DNA of 8,381 nucleotides. Source: JABWBR01 sp036741235 (GTDB lineage: Bacteria > Bacteroidota > Bacteroidia > Chitinophagales > Saprospiraceae). This document shows positions 1 to 6,476 of the stretch, piece after piece. The translations under genes and the position numbers were made by a program. Every line of letters begins with the position of its first letter. Position 1 is the first letter of the stretch. Location: positions 1 to 8,381 of the forward strand of contig DAINSQ010000202.1 of the NCBI GenBank assembly GCA_036741235.1. The letters run 5' to 3'. The notes beneath the pieces were generated by a model. It did no database searches, was not told the origin of the DNA, and was given only the letters and a program-made list of their open reading frames with translations.

Positions 1-119
1 TCATGAACCTCCCCGCCCCCCCGGCGTTATCCTCTATATTCAGCCTTATTTCTTAATCTAGATTATTGTTTTTGCGTGCTTCAAGCCTGCATTTTTGCAT
101 TATAAAACCCACTTTGATC
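1..119. other. Non-coding leader upstream of the pirin gene
   Basis: No convincing gene is visible. All three plus-strand frames close before base 62 (TGA at 4-6, TAA at 54-56, TAG at 59-61). A C-rich tract with a run of seven C lies at 16-22. Bases 61-118 are AT-rich and probably hold the promoter of the pirin gene, but no clean Bacteroidota -33/-7 pair (TTTG then TAnnTTTG about 19-21 bases on) could be picked out. On the minus strand an ATG sits at 4-2, directly at the window edge, preceded by a GGGAGG-like stretch. A divergent gene could start there, but only its first codon would be in view. Confidence 0.5.
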
Positions 120-992
120 ATGGACAGAAAAGATTTCATCAAAAAAAGTCTGCTCGGCGCAGGCGTCATCGCCACAACGGGCGCCATGGGCAGCGTGATT
201 CACAACAATATTGACGAACTCCGCCCCCTCGACGTACTGGGGTTCAATCACATTCCTAACACTAATTCAAGCATCATGGCAAACAGCGTATTGCACAAAG
301 CCGACACCCGCGGCCACGCCAATCACGGCTGGCTGAATAGCTACCATACTTTTAGCTTCGCCAACTATTACAACCCCGAGCGAATGCACTTCGGCGTATT
401 GCGCGTGCTCAACGATGATACGGTACAGGGCGGTATGGGCTTTGGTACCCACCCCCACGACAACATGGAGATCATCAGCATTCCGCTTGATGGCGACCTG
501 GAGCACAAAGACAGTATGGGCAACGTGACTGTGATCAAAAACGGCGATATCCAGGTGATGAGCGCCGGCACGGGTATCTCCCACAGCGAATACAATAAAA
601 ATCGCGACAAGTTGGTCAAGTTCCTCCAAATATGGGTTTTTCCCAATAAACGAAACGTAACGCCCCGCTACGACCAGATTACGCTCAACCTGGCCGACCG
701 CAAAAACAAGCTGCAACAAATTCTGTCGCCTAACCCCGACGACGAAGGGGTGTGGATCCACCAGAATGCCTGGTTTCACCTCGGTACCCTCGACAAAGAT
801 TTTGCTGCGCAGTATCAAATAAAAAGCCCCGGCAACGGCGTTTATGCGTTTGTGATCAACGGCGATGTGACGGTGGGCGGACAACAACTGCACGCCCGCG
901 ACGGCTTCGGCATCTGGAATGTGGATGCAATCGATATTAAAGCCGATAGCAACGCCGAGATCCTGCTCATGGAAGTACCAATGAATATTTGA
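120..992 (+). CDS. Pirin-family bicupin protein with Tat-like N-terminal leader
   Basis: A 290-residue pirin. Pirins are metal-binding double-cupin proteins; the E. coli relative YhhW is a quercetin dioxygenase in vitro, but the natural substrate of most members is unknown. The N-terminal cupin (about residues 57-180) carries the four metal ligands His111 and His113 (GTHPHDN) and His155 and Glu157 (SHSE). All four are offset by exactly 54 residues from the YhhW ligands H57, H59, H101 and E103, so the metal site is intact. The C-terminal cupin spans about 215-285. The extra 54 residues begin MDRKDFIKKSLLGAG, a Tat-like RKxFIKK run followed by a short hydrophobic stretch, suggesting export. The start at 120 is chosen because this leader is coherent. 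A frame extension upstream to base 66 begins with a non-ATG codon and has no leader character. A second start at Met53 (base 276) would give a normal cytoplasmic-length pirin. It is followed after 2 bases by the Fe-S gene. Confidence 0.93.
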   Translation: MDRKDFIKKSLLGAGVIATTGAMGSVIHNNIDELRPLDVLGFNHIPNTNSSIMANSVLHKADTRGHANHGWLNSYHTFSFANYYNPERMHFGVLRVLNDDTVQGGMGFGTHPHDNMEIISIPLDGDLEHKDSMGNVTVIKNGDIQVMSAGTGISHSEYNKNRDKLVKFLQIWVFPNKRNVTPRYDQITLNLADRKNKLQQILSPNPDDEGVWIHQNAWFHLGTLDKDFAAQYQIKSPGNGVYAFVINGDVTVGGQQLHARDGFGIWNVDAIDIKADSNAEILLMEVPMNI

Positions 993-994
993 CC

Positions 995-1228
995 ATGAAA
1001 GAAATTACCAAAAAGTACACCAACGGCGAGGTGACCATCGTGTGGAAACCACATATGTGCATTCATAGCACAATATGCTGGAAGGCCGCAACAGGTCTGC
1101 CGGAGGTGTTCAACCCCGCCGATCGCCCCTGGATCAAGCCCGAGGGCGCCGATACGGAGCGCATCATTGAGCAGGTAAAAAAATGCCCGTCGGGCGCGCT
1201 GAGCTTTGTGATGAACGATCAGCCATAG
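995..1228 (+). CDS. Small divergent 4Fe-4S protein, YjdI type
   Basis: A 77-residue protein of the divergent mono-cluster 4Fe-4S family that includes E. coli YjdI. The family signature is complete: Cys22-x-His-Ser-x-x-Cys28, the conserved middle block with RPWIKP (44-49), and the terminal KCPSGAL with Cys64. Only three cysteines are present, as is usual for this family as I recall it; His24 could be a fourth ligand, which is inference. Presumably a cytoplasmic electron carrier or cluster-binding protein of unknown partner. The ATG at 995 is chosen, 2 bases after the pirin stop. A TTG at 989 overlapping that stop is a possible but less likely start two codons earlier. The tight spacing implies co-transcription and probably translational coupling with the pirin gene. 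In many genomes this family sits next to a GNAT acetyltransferase; none is present here because the next gene converges from the other strand. Confidence 0.9.
   Translation: MKEITKKYTNGEVTIVWKPHMCIHSTICWKAATGLPEVFNPADRPWIKPEGADTERIIEQVKKCPSGALSFVMNDQP
1177..1195 (-). terminator. Possible terminator of the nagZ-fusion transcript, inside the Fe-S gene
   Basis: On the minus strand, about 40 bases beyond the stop of the NagZ fusion, a short hairpin (GCCCG, A, CGGGC; 1195-1185) is followed by one A and seven T (1183-1177). That is the layout of an intrinsic terminator. The stem is short (4-5 base pairs), and the bases also encode the conserved Lys-Lys-Cys-Pro-Ser-Gly of the Fe-S protein on the plus strand, so the match could be accidental. 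With only 4 bases between the convergent stops, any terminator must lie inside a coding region. Confidence 0.3.
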
Positions 1229-1232
1229 GCCC

Positions 1233-4200
1233 TTACTTGCCCGACGCCAGGCGTTTTGCCGCAGTTGCCGTCGTTTGCGATGCCAGTCCTGTATGGGGCA
1301 TGGCATCGTAAGCGGCGCTCTGTAGTCGCTTGCGGATGCCCAGTTTGTTGAGTTTGTAATTGCGCATTGAGGGATAGGTGCGGTTGGCCAGAAAGACGAA
1401 TACCATATCGTTGGCAGGGTCGGCCCAGGCGCATACCCCTGTAAAACCCACATGTCCAAACGTATCAGTTGATGCCTTGCGCGAGAAGTTGCGCGCCCGT
1501 TCGGGGTCGGGGTGGCACATGTCGAAACCCAATCCCCGGCGCGTTATGCCGGGGGGGCGCGAGGTGAAATATTCTACCGTTTCGGGGCGCAGGTACTGGC
1601 GTCCGTTGTAATATCCTTTCTGTAACAGCATTTGCATAATGACGGCCAGGTCATGGGCATTCGAAAACAACCCGGCATGGCCGCTCACCCCGCCGAGCAT
1701 AGCGGCGCCCATGTCGTGTACATACCCCTGCAAGCGCTGGTGGCGGAAATAGCGGTCTTCTTCTGTGGGGACAATATTTTCCAAAGACATTGTCTTCCAG
1801 GGATTATAGGTAGCCGTTGATAGCTCCATCGGCGTATAAAATTCTTCCTGTACATATTGGTCGAGCGGGCGACCGGTAAGTCGCTCTACCATTCGCGCCA
1901 GCAAATAAAAACCGAGATCGCTGTATTTATAGGCCTTTGACGGCAATAATTCTGATTGAACGACCTGCTGCCAGATACTGTCGGAGTAGTCGTTGCGCAG
2001 GTACATATGACGGGCCACGGGTACGGCAAATTCTTCGTAGGCGTCGGCGCAGTAGTAGTCGTCGTAGCGCGGTTTGGCGGGGTCTGTTTTGGTAGCCTTG
2101 GTAAGCGTTTTGCGGTAAAACGGTATCCATCCCGGCAGCGCAGCGCGGTGCAGCAGGATTTCCAATAAATTAATACCGGCTTTGTTGGTGCCTTCGAGTT
2201 CGGGCAAATAACAACTGATGGGCTGGTACAAATCGATGGCGCCGTCGTCGTATAGTTTCATGACGGCCAGGGTCGTGGCCGCAATTTTGGTCACGGAGGC
2301 CAAATCGTACACATCGTCGGTATTAACTGCGCGTTTGCGCTCGTAGGTATGGTGGCCGAAGGCTTTTTCGTAAACGATACGCCCCGATTTGGCTACCAGC
2401 ACGACACAACCCGGAATGGCCTTCTCATTAATGGCGTATTGTGCCAGCATATCGATTTTGCGGAGCGAATCGGCGCTAAGGCCTACGTTTTCGGGCAGCG
2501 AATAACCCAGGCGGAAGGTTTTTTTTGTGGTAATGCCGGTTTTGTAGGGGAATTTGGGCGAGGCCGTCACCGGCAACATGCCCCGAACAGCCACAACGCC
2601 AAAAAGCGCCTGTGCGGCTACATCGTGCATCAGGTCATCGTCTTCGTAGGCCTCCAGCACCCAGTCGAGGTTTTCAAAAAAGCGCAGGCTGTAGGGGCTG
2701 CCGAAGACCACCAGAATTACCCGCGTTTCGCGGCTCAGTTCGCGAATCAGTTCGCGGGCGCTGCTGGAAATGCCGAAGTCTTTGGAGGCCATCATATTCA
2801 TGTCGTGAAGGCTCACCACTACCGTGTTATAAGCGCTGAGGTCTTTGACCAGCTTGTCTTTTTCTTCAGAAGTGACGTCTTTGGTCGACAGGAAGTGCTT
2901 GAATTTGCCAAAATCATCGAGGCGTTGCTGGAATTTCGTTTTTTCGGTGGCGCCGATGCCCAGCGATGCCAGTTTAAGCCTGGCGGTAGTCTCGATGGGC
3001 AGCAGGTTATCTTTATTTTTTACCAGCGTGAGCGCGTTTTCGTATAATTTTTGCTTCAGTGCCTTAGCTTCAGAACTATTGAGTTTTTTGGATAATCCGT
3101 CGGTGGATAGCGGTGCAAAAGACGTAAGCCCGAGGCGGTATTTGGCGCGCAGGATTTTCTTCACACGCGAGTCGACATATTCCTGGTCGAGCCGTCCGTC
3201 TTTCACGTAGGCTTTGATGCTTTGAATGGCCTTGGCCACATCGCCGGGCAGCAGCAGCATATCTACGCCGGCGACGAGCGCTTCGGCTTCTACTTCGCCG
3301 TTTTCGAAGTGTTTGGCCACCCCTTTCATTTCGAGGGCGTCGGTCATTACCAGGCCATTATAGCCGAGTTCTTCTTTGAGCAGCCCGGCGATAGTTGGCT
3401 CAGAGAGCGTTGTAGGCCGGTTTTCGCGGTTGTCGAGGGCGGGTACGTTGAGGTGGGCCACCATAACGCTGCCCACGCCCTGGCTGATAAGCTCGCGGAA
3501 GGGGTACAATTCGATGCTGTCGAGGCGCTCGCGGGAATGGTTGATCACGGGCAAGTCGTAATGCGAATCCACATCGGTATCGCCGTGGCCTGGGAAGTGT
3601 TTGGCGCAGGCCATCACCTGGTGCTCCTGCATGCCGCGCATATACATCACACCTTTGCGGGCCACGTTGTCGCGGTCTTCGCCGAAAGAGCGATTGCCGA
3701 TTACGGGGTTGTTGGCGTTGTTATTGACGTCTACTACGGGCGCGAAGTTGACTTGCACGCCCACGAGGCGCATCTGGCGGGCAATTTCCTTGCCCATGTC
3801 GTAGATCAGCTGATCATCCTGGATGGCGCCCAAAGTGAGTTGGCGCGGGAAACTGATGGTGGTGGCTTTCATGCGCATGCCCAGCCCCCATTCGCCGTCG
3901 ATAGATACCATGAGGGGAACCCTGGAAGCCAGCTGTTGGTATCGATTGATAAGTACGACCTGTTTGTCGGGCGTACCCTGGAAGAAACAAAGTCCGCCGA
4001 CGTGATAGGTTTTGATAAGTTGTTCTACTTTGGCAATATGGTCTTCGCCTTTATCAGAGTGGGCCCTGATCATAAAAAGTTGGCCGAGGCGCTCGTCGGG
4101 GGTCATGACCTGAAAGACAGAGTCCACCCAACTATCTTCGGGCGTAGCGGGGCCGCCTTTGCCCGACTGGTCGCCCTGGTGTTCACTGGTGCAAACAATG

Positions 4201-4310
4201 CACAGGGCCGCCACTGCCAGCAGCAGCAATTGCGGCGAGAGGTAGCATAGCCGGGGGTGGGCGATGGCGTAGAACCACTGGGTCAAACTTCTTAAGTAGC
4301 GGTGTGTCAT
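1233..4310 (-). CDS. NagZ-type beta-N-acetylglucosaminidase (GH3) fused to beta-lactamase-family serine hydrolase
   Basis: A 1025-residue exported enzyme. Residues 25-40 are a hydrophobic signal or anchor segment ending in Cys40, a poor lipobox. The GH3 catalytic domain (about 58-396) has the NagZ hallmark KHFPGHGDTDVDSH from Lys237, with the Asp248-His250 catalytic dyad, and the nucleophile Asp324 in VMTDAL. It should release N-acetylglucosamine from peptidoglycan fragments. The GH3 C-terminal alpha/beta domain spans about 411-601. The last 390 residues are a class C beta-lactamase/AmiE-like domain with Ser672-x-x-Lys675, Tyr796-Ser-Asp798 and His953-Val-Gly, all active-site elements present. 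In Bacillus subtilis NagZ and the muramyl-amidase AmiE are separate neighbouring genes acting in sequence, so an amidase or peptidase role for this half is a reasonable inference, not shown. I chose ATG at 4310; a GTG at 4352 overlapping the upstream stop (TAGTG) would add 14 residues. The gene converges on the Fe-S gene with 4 bases between stops. Confidence 0.93.
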   Translation of the reverse strand: MTHRYLRSLTQWFYAIAHPRLCYLSPQLLLLAVAALCIVCTSEHQGDQSGKGGPATPEDSWVDSVFQVMTPDERLGQLFMIRAHSDKGEDHIAKVEQLIKTYHVGGLCFFQGTPDKQVVLINRYQQLASRVPLMVSIDGEWGLGMRMKATTISFPRQLTLGAIQDDQLIYDMGKEIARQMRLVGVQVNFAPVVDVNNNANNPVIGNRSFGEDRDNVARKGVMYMRGMQEHQVMACAKHFPGHGDTDVDSHYDLPVINHSRERLDSIELYPFRELISQGVGSVMVAHLNVPALDNRENRPTTLSEPTIAGLLKEELGYNGLVMTDALEMKGVAKHFENGEVEAEALVAGVDMLLLPGDVAKAIQSIKAYVKDGRLDQEYVDSRVKKILRAKYRLGLTSFAPLSTDGLSKKLNSSEAKALKQKLYENALTLVKNKDNLLPIETTARLKLASLGIGATEKTKFQQRLDDFGKFKHFLSTKDVTSEEKDKLVKDLSAYNTVVVSLHDMNMMASKDFGISSSARELIRELSRETRVILVVFGSPYSLRFFENLDWVLEAYEDDDLMHDVAAQALFGVVAVRGMLPVTASPKFPYKTGITTKKTFRLGYSLPENVGLSADSLRKIDMLAQYAINEKAIPGCVVLVAKSGRIVYEKAFGHHTYERKRAVNTDDVYDLASVTKIAATTLAVMKLYDDGAIDLYQPISCYLPELEGTNKAGINLLEILLHRAALPGWIPFYRKTLTKATKTDPAKPRYDDYYCADAYEEFAVPVARHMYLRNDYSDSIWQQVVQSELLPSKAYKYSDLGFYLLARMVERLTGRPLDQYVQEEFYTPMELSTATYNPWKTMSLENIVPTEEDRYFRHQRLQGYVHDMGAAMLGGVSGHAGLFSNAHDLAVIMQMLLQKGYYNGRQYLRPETVEYFTSRPPGITRRGLGFDMCHPDPERARNFSRKASTDTFGHVGFTGVCAWADPANDMVFVFLANRTYPSMRNYKLNKLGIRKRLQSAAYDAMPHTGLASQTTATAAKRLASGK

Positions 4311-4349
4311 GGTTGTACTGATCTTGAGTGAACACAAAAAACGCAGCGT

Positions 4350-4354
4350 CACTA
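4350..4354 (-). promoter_or_regulatory. TAGTG stop/start overlap between the glycosyltransferase and NagZ-fusion genes
   Basis: On the minus strand the stop TAG of the TMTC-like gene (4354-4352) shares its G with a GTG (4352-4350) that is in frame with the NagZ fusion. This one-base overlap would permit re-initiation by the terminating ribosome. If instead the ATG at 4310-4308 is used, 41 bases separate the genes. No Shine-Dalgarno sequence precedes either candidate, as is common in Bacteroidota. Either way the two genes are almost certainly on one transcript. Confidence 0.45.
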
Positions 4355-6373
4355 TTTTTGCCGGGGTTGGGCTCCTTGTTTTGAAATGCCGGGTTGTAAT
4401 TGTTCGGCTTTGGCCACGTATTTATCGCCCTCGGCTCTATTGCCGCTGTTGTAGTAGGCAAAACCCAGGTTGAGCCATGCGCCGGCGTTATCGGGTTGCA
4501 TTTGGGCGCCCTTGGAAAATAGCTCAACGGCGCGGGCGTGGTTGCCGGCAATGCCCGAAGCCACGCCTAGTAGCCGCACGGTTTCGTAGTCGCCGGGGTT
4601 TATTTGATACGCTTTTTCCAGGTATTCCAGTGCTTTGGGCACGTTGTTGAGTTGTTCGCCCTGGTATTTGCCCGCTTCGCGGTAGGCTACGGCAATATTG
4701 GACTGCGCATCGCGGTAGTCGGGGTCCAGTTCCAGCGCTTTTTGATAAGTAGCAACCGCTTTCTCAAATTCGTTGAGGTAAATATAGGCATTTCCCAACA
4801 ACAGATAAGCGTTTTTGTAATTGGGATGAATCTTGAGGGCTTCATTGAGGTGCCCTACCGCTTCGGTGAGCATGCCTTTATTGCTTTCCCTGGCTTCTTT
4901 CGGTAGTTTTTCAAAGGTCGTGATAAGCTCTCCCGCCGTAGCATTGCGCAATTTGGCGCTCTTGGGCGATGTTTGCACATCCGTGGTGAATAGCGTGTAA
5001 TTGTTTTTCCAGGCGGGATTGCGCAATAGGGTTGCTATACTGAATAAACCGGCTATTACTGCTATTGCGATCAGCGCCGGGCGCCAGGCGTCGGCTTTTC
5101 CTTTTTTCGAAAATAACTGCCAGATACCGGCGCTCAGTGCCAGGCAAAATCCTGCGGAGGGCATAAACACGAGGCGCTCGGCCATATTGGTGCCCACCGA
5201 AAAAACCAGGTTGGAAACGATTGACAAAGTGAGCAGGTAAAACCAGATGCCGTAGCTGACGGGGTCTTTGCGGCGAAGCCCCAGCAGGGCATAAACGCCC
5301 AGTGCGAGATATGCCGACAGGCTCAGCAAAGCTTGCCAGTCGCCCCAACTCATCACGTCAATATGCCGGGGGTAGTAGTCGTGCGTCAGCGGGTGAGGTA
5401 TGAAAAGCAATACCAGGTATTTGCCCAGGGTGTAAAACACCGTAGCCAGGCGTTCGGCACTGTTAAAAGGGACATACTGGTTGCCTTCAATTTTCAAAAA
5501 CGGGTTGTTCATCAGTTCCATCGACGTATCGCCAACGGAAGTCATCGGCACAATGGGGTTGCGGATGAGCAAAAACGCCAATGCAGCCAGGGCATAAGGA
5601 AGCGTTTGAAGCGCAATTTGGCCCGGTTTGGCTTTTGAGAAATAATAAAAAGTGAGCGGCGCCACAGCTACGAAAGTGATGGCGTTTTCTTTGGAAAGCA
5701 AGCCAAGGAAAAAGAGAATACCCGCTATTACTTGCATCCAGGACTTGTTTTCGCGCAAAGCGCGCATCGAAAAATACAGCGCGCCCAGGCTGCCCAGCAG
5801 CGCCAGGATTTCGTCGCGACCTTTGATGTTGGCCACTACTTCGGTGTGCAAGGGATGGGCCGCAAATAACGCAGCAGTAGTGAAAGCAATAAAAAAGGCG
5901 CGGTTTTTTTCTTTTTGGCTGTTGCCAAATAATTGCAAAAGCAAGAGGTACAATACTACAATAGTGAGTCCATACCACAGACTGTTGATGATATGGCCTA
6001 CCATAGGATTTTTTCCAAAAATCTGATATTCAATGGCAAAAGTAACCAGCGACAGGGGGCGGTAGCGGCCCCCGGCTACCAGCGTAGCCTTGCCTTCTTC
6101 TTTGAAAAAGCCATAAAAAGTGTCGTATTTCAGGATGCCGGAAATACCTGCAACGCCCTTGGCAGTGAACATGTTGTCGGTGATCACAATGGCATCGTCC
6201 AATGCATAATCGTGCCGGAAGGTGTTGGCATACAACAACGCGCCAAAGAAAAACAAGGCAATAATGTGCAGGCGGCTGTTTAACAACCACGCCGGCGACT
6301 GTTCGACGATGGCCGGAATAGGCGCTTTGGCCGGCCTGGATGCCGGTGATACAGTTTTTTGCTTTTTTGCCAT
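4352..6373 (-). CDS. TMTC-like GT-C membrane glycosyltransferase with C-terminal TPRs
   Basis: A 673-residue inner-membrane protein. A lysine-rich N-terminus is followed by about 11-12 hydrophobic segments (near 34-50, 126-150, 157-174, 186-204, 212-226, 229-246, 255-271, 310-326, 346-365, 373-392, 401-420, 431-450). After these comes a soluble region with about four TPR units (roughly 501-662; motifs AYLLLGNAY, AQSNIAVAY, AWLNLGFAY). Features shared with the animal TMTC1-4 O-mannosyltransferases are Asp59-Asp60 in the first outer loop (the GT-C acidic pair), HPLHTE (173-178), LSKENAIT (226-233) and AERLVFMPSAGF (398-409). TMTC proteins use a lipid-linked sugar on the far side of the membrane; donor and acceptor of bacterial relatives are unknown to me. 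The TPR region may bind an acceptor protein. The stop overlaps a candidate GTG of the NagZ fusion. A likely promoter lies just upstream. Family assignment is firm at the fold level and moderate for enzymatic activity. Confidence 0.85.
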   Translation of the reverse strand: MAKKQKTVSPASRPAKAPIPAIVEQSPAWLLNSRLHIIALFFFGALLYANTFRHDYALDDAIVITDNMFTAKGVAGISGILKYDTFYGFFKEEGKATLVAGGRYRPLSLVTFAIEYQIFGKNPMVGHIINSLWYGLTIVVLYLLLLQLFGNSQKEKNRAFFIAFTTAALFAAHPLHTEVVANIKGRDEILALLGSLGALYFSMRALRENKSWMQVIAGILFFLGLLSKENAITFVAVAPLTFYYFSKAKPGQIALQTLPYALAALAFLLIRNPIVPMTSVGDTSMELMNNPFLKIEGNQYVPFNSAERLATVFYTLGKYLVLLFIPHPLTHDYYPRHIDVMSWGDWQALLSLSAYLALGVYALLGLRRKDPVSYGIWFYLLTLSIVSNLVFSVGTNMAERLVFMPSAGFCLALSAGIWQLFSKKGKADAWRPALIAIAVIAGLFSIATLLRNPAWKNNYTLFTTDVQTSPKSAKLRNATAGELITTFEKLPKEARESNKGMLTEAVGHLNEALKIHPNYKNAYLLLGNAYIYLNEFEKAVATYQKALELDPDYRDAQSNIAVAYREAGKYQGEQLNNVPKALEYLEKAYQINPGDYETVRLLGVASGIAGNHARAVELFSKGAQMQPDNAGAWLNLGFAYYNSGNRAEGDKYVAKAEQLQPGISKQGAQPRQK

Positions 6374-6384
6374 AAATGCTTACC

Positions 6385-6415
6385 GAAACTTACTGATCGC
6401 CGAAAATAGAACAAA
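6385..6415 (-). promoter_or_regulatory. Candidate Bacteroidota-type promoter for the TMTC-like/NagZ pair
   Basis: Read on the minus strand, TTTG (6415-6412) is followed after exactly 19 bases by TAAGTTTC (6392-6385). This fits the Bacteroidota housekeeping pattern TTTG / TAnnTTTG in all but the last base. The -7 element ends 11 bases before the ATG at 6373, so the leader would be very short. It lies in the only intergenic gap of the minus-strand block, which supports a separate transcript for the downstream pair. Evidence is sequence pattern only. Confidence 0.4.
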
Positions 6416-6430
6416 GCGCCGATATGTTGT

Positions 6431-6463
6431 GCATGCCAAAGGGGGAAATATTGGGAGCATGCC
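6431..6463. repeat. Pair of GCATGCC repeats in the intergenic gap
   Basis: GCATGCC occurs at 6431-6437 and again at 6457-6463. Because GCATGC is its own reverse complement, the two copies are both direct repeats and potential arms of a 6-base-pair stem with a 20-base loop. There is no T-run on the minus strand after it, so it is not a normal terminator. It could be a binding site for a dimeric regulator upstream of the candidate promoter, or chance. Confidence 0.3.
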
Positions 6464-6476
6464 GTCCTGTTGTCCG

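Noticed and set aside
16..22. Run of seven C as a possible phase-variable tract
   Set aside because: It is not inside a gene I can identify, and no promoter spacing depends on it as far as can be seen.
2..56. Tiny plus-strand frame (ATG at 3, 17 codons) and a minus-strand ATG at 4-2 behind a GGGAGG stretch
   Set aside because: The plus-strand frame is too short and C-rich to support. The minus-strand ATG could begin a divergent gene but only one codon is visible, and Shine-Dalgarno signals mean little in this phylum.
267..893. Minus-strand open frame (208 codons) opposite the pirin gene
   Set aside because: The pirin frame has all four metal ligands and both cupins; the antisense product resembles nothing and is His/Val-rich like the other shadows.
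1185..1195. The same GC hairpin read as a plus-strand terminator
   Set aside because: On the plus strand the hairpin is followed by GCGCTGAG, not a T-run, and it precedes the stop of the Fe-S gene.
2349..3047. Plus-strand open frame (232 codons) antisense to the NagZ fusion
   Set aside because: Same composition and same relation to the real gene; no domain or start signal supports it.
3222..4250. Long plus-strand open frame (342 codons) antisense to the NagZ fusion
   Set aside because: Its translation is rich in His, Phe and Val without recognisable motifs, and it lies exactly opposite the GH3 catalytic domain, whose motifs are intact. It is a shadow of that frame.
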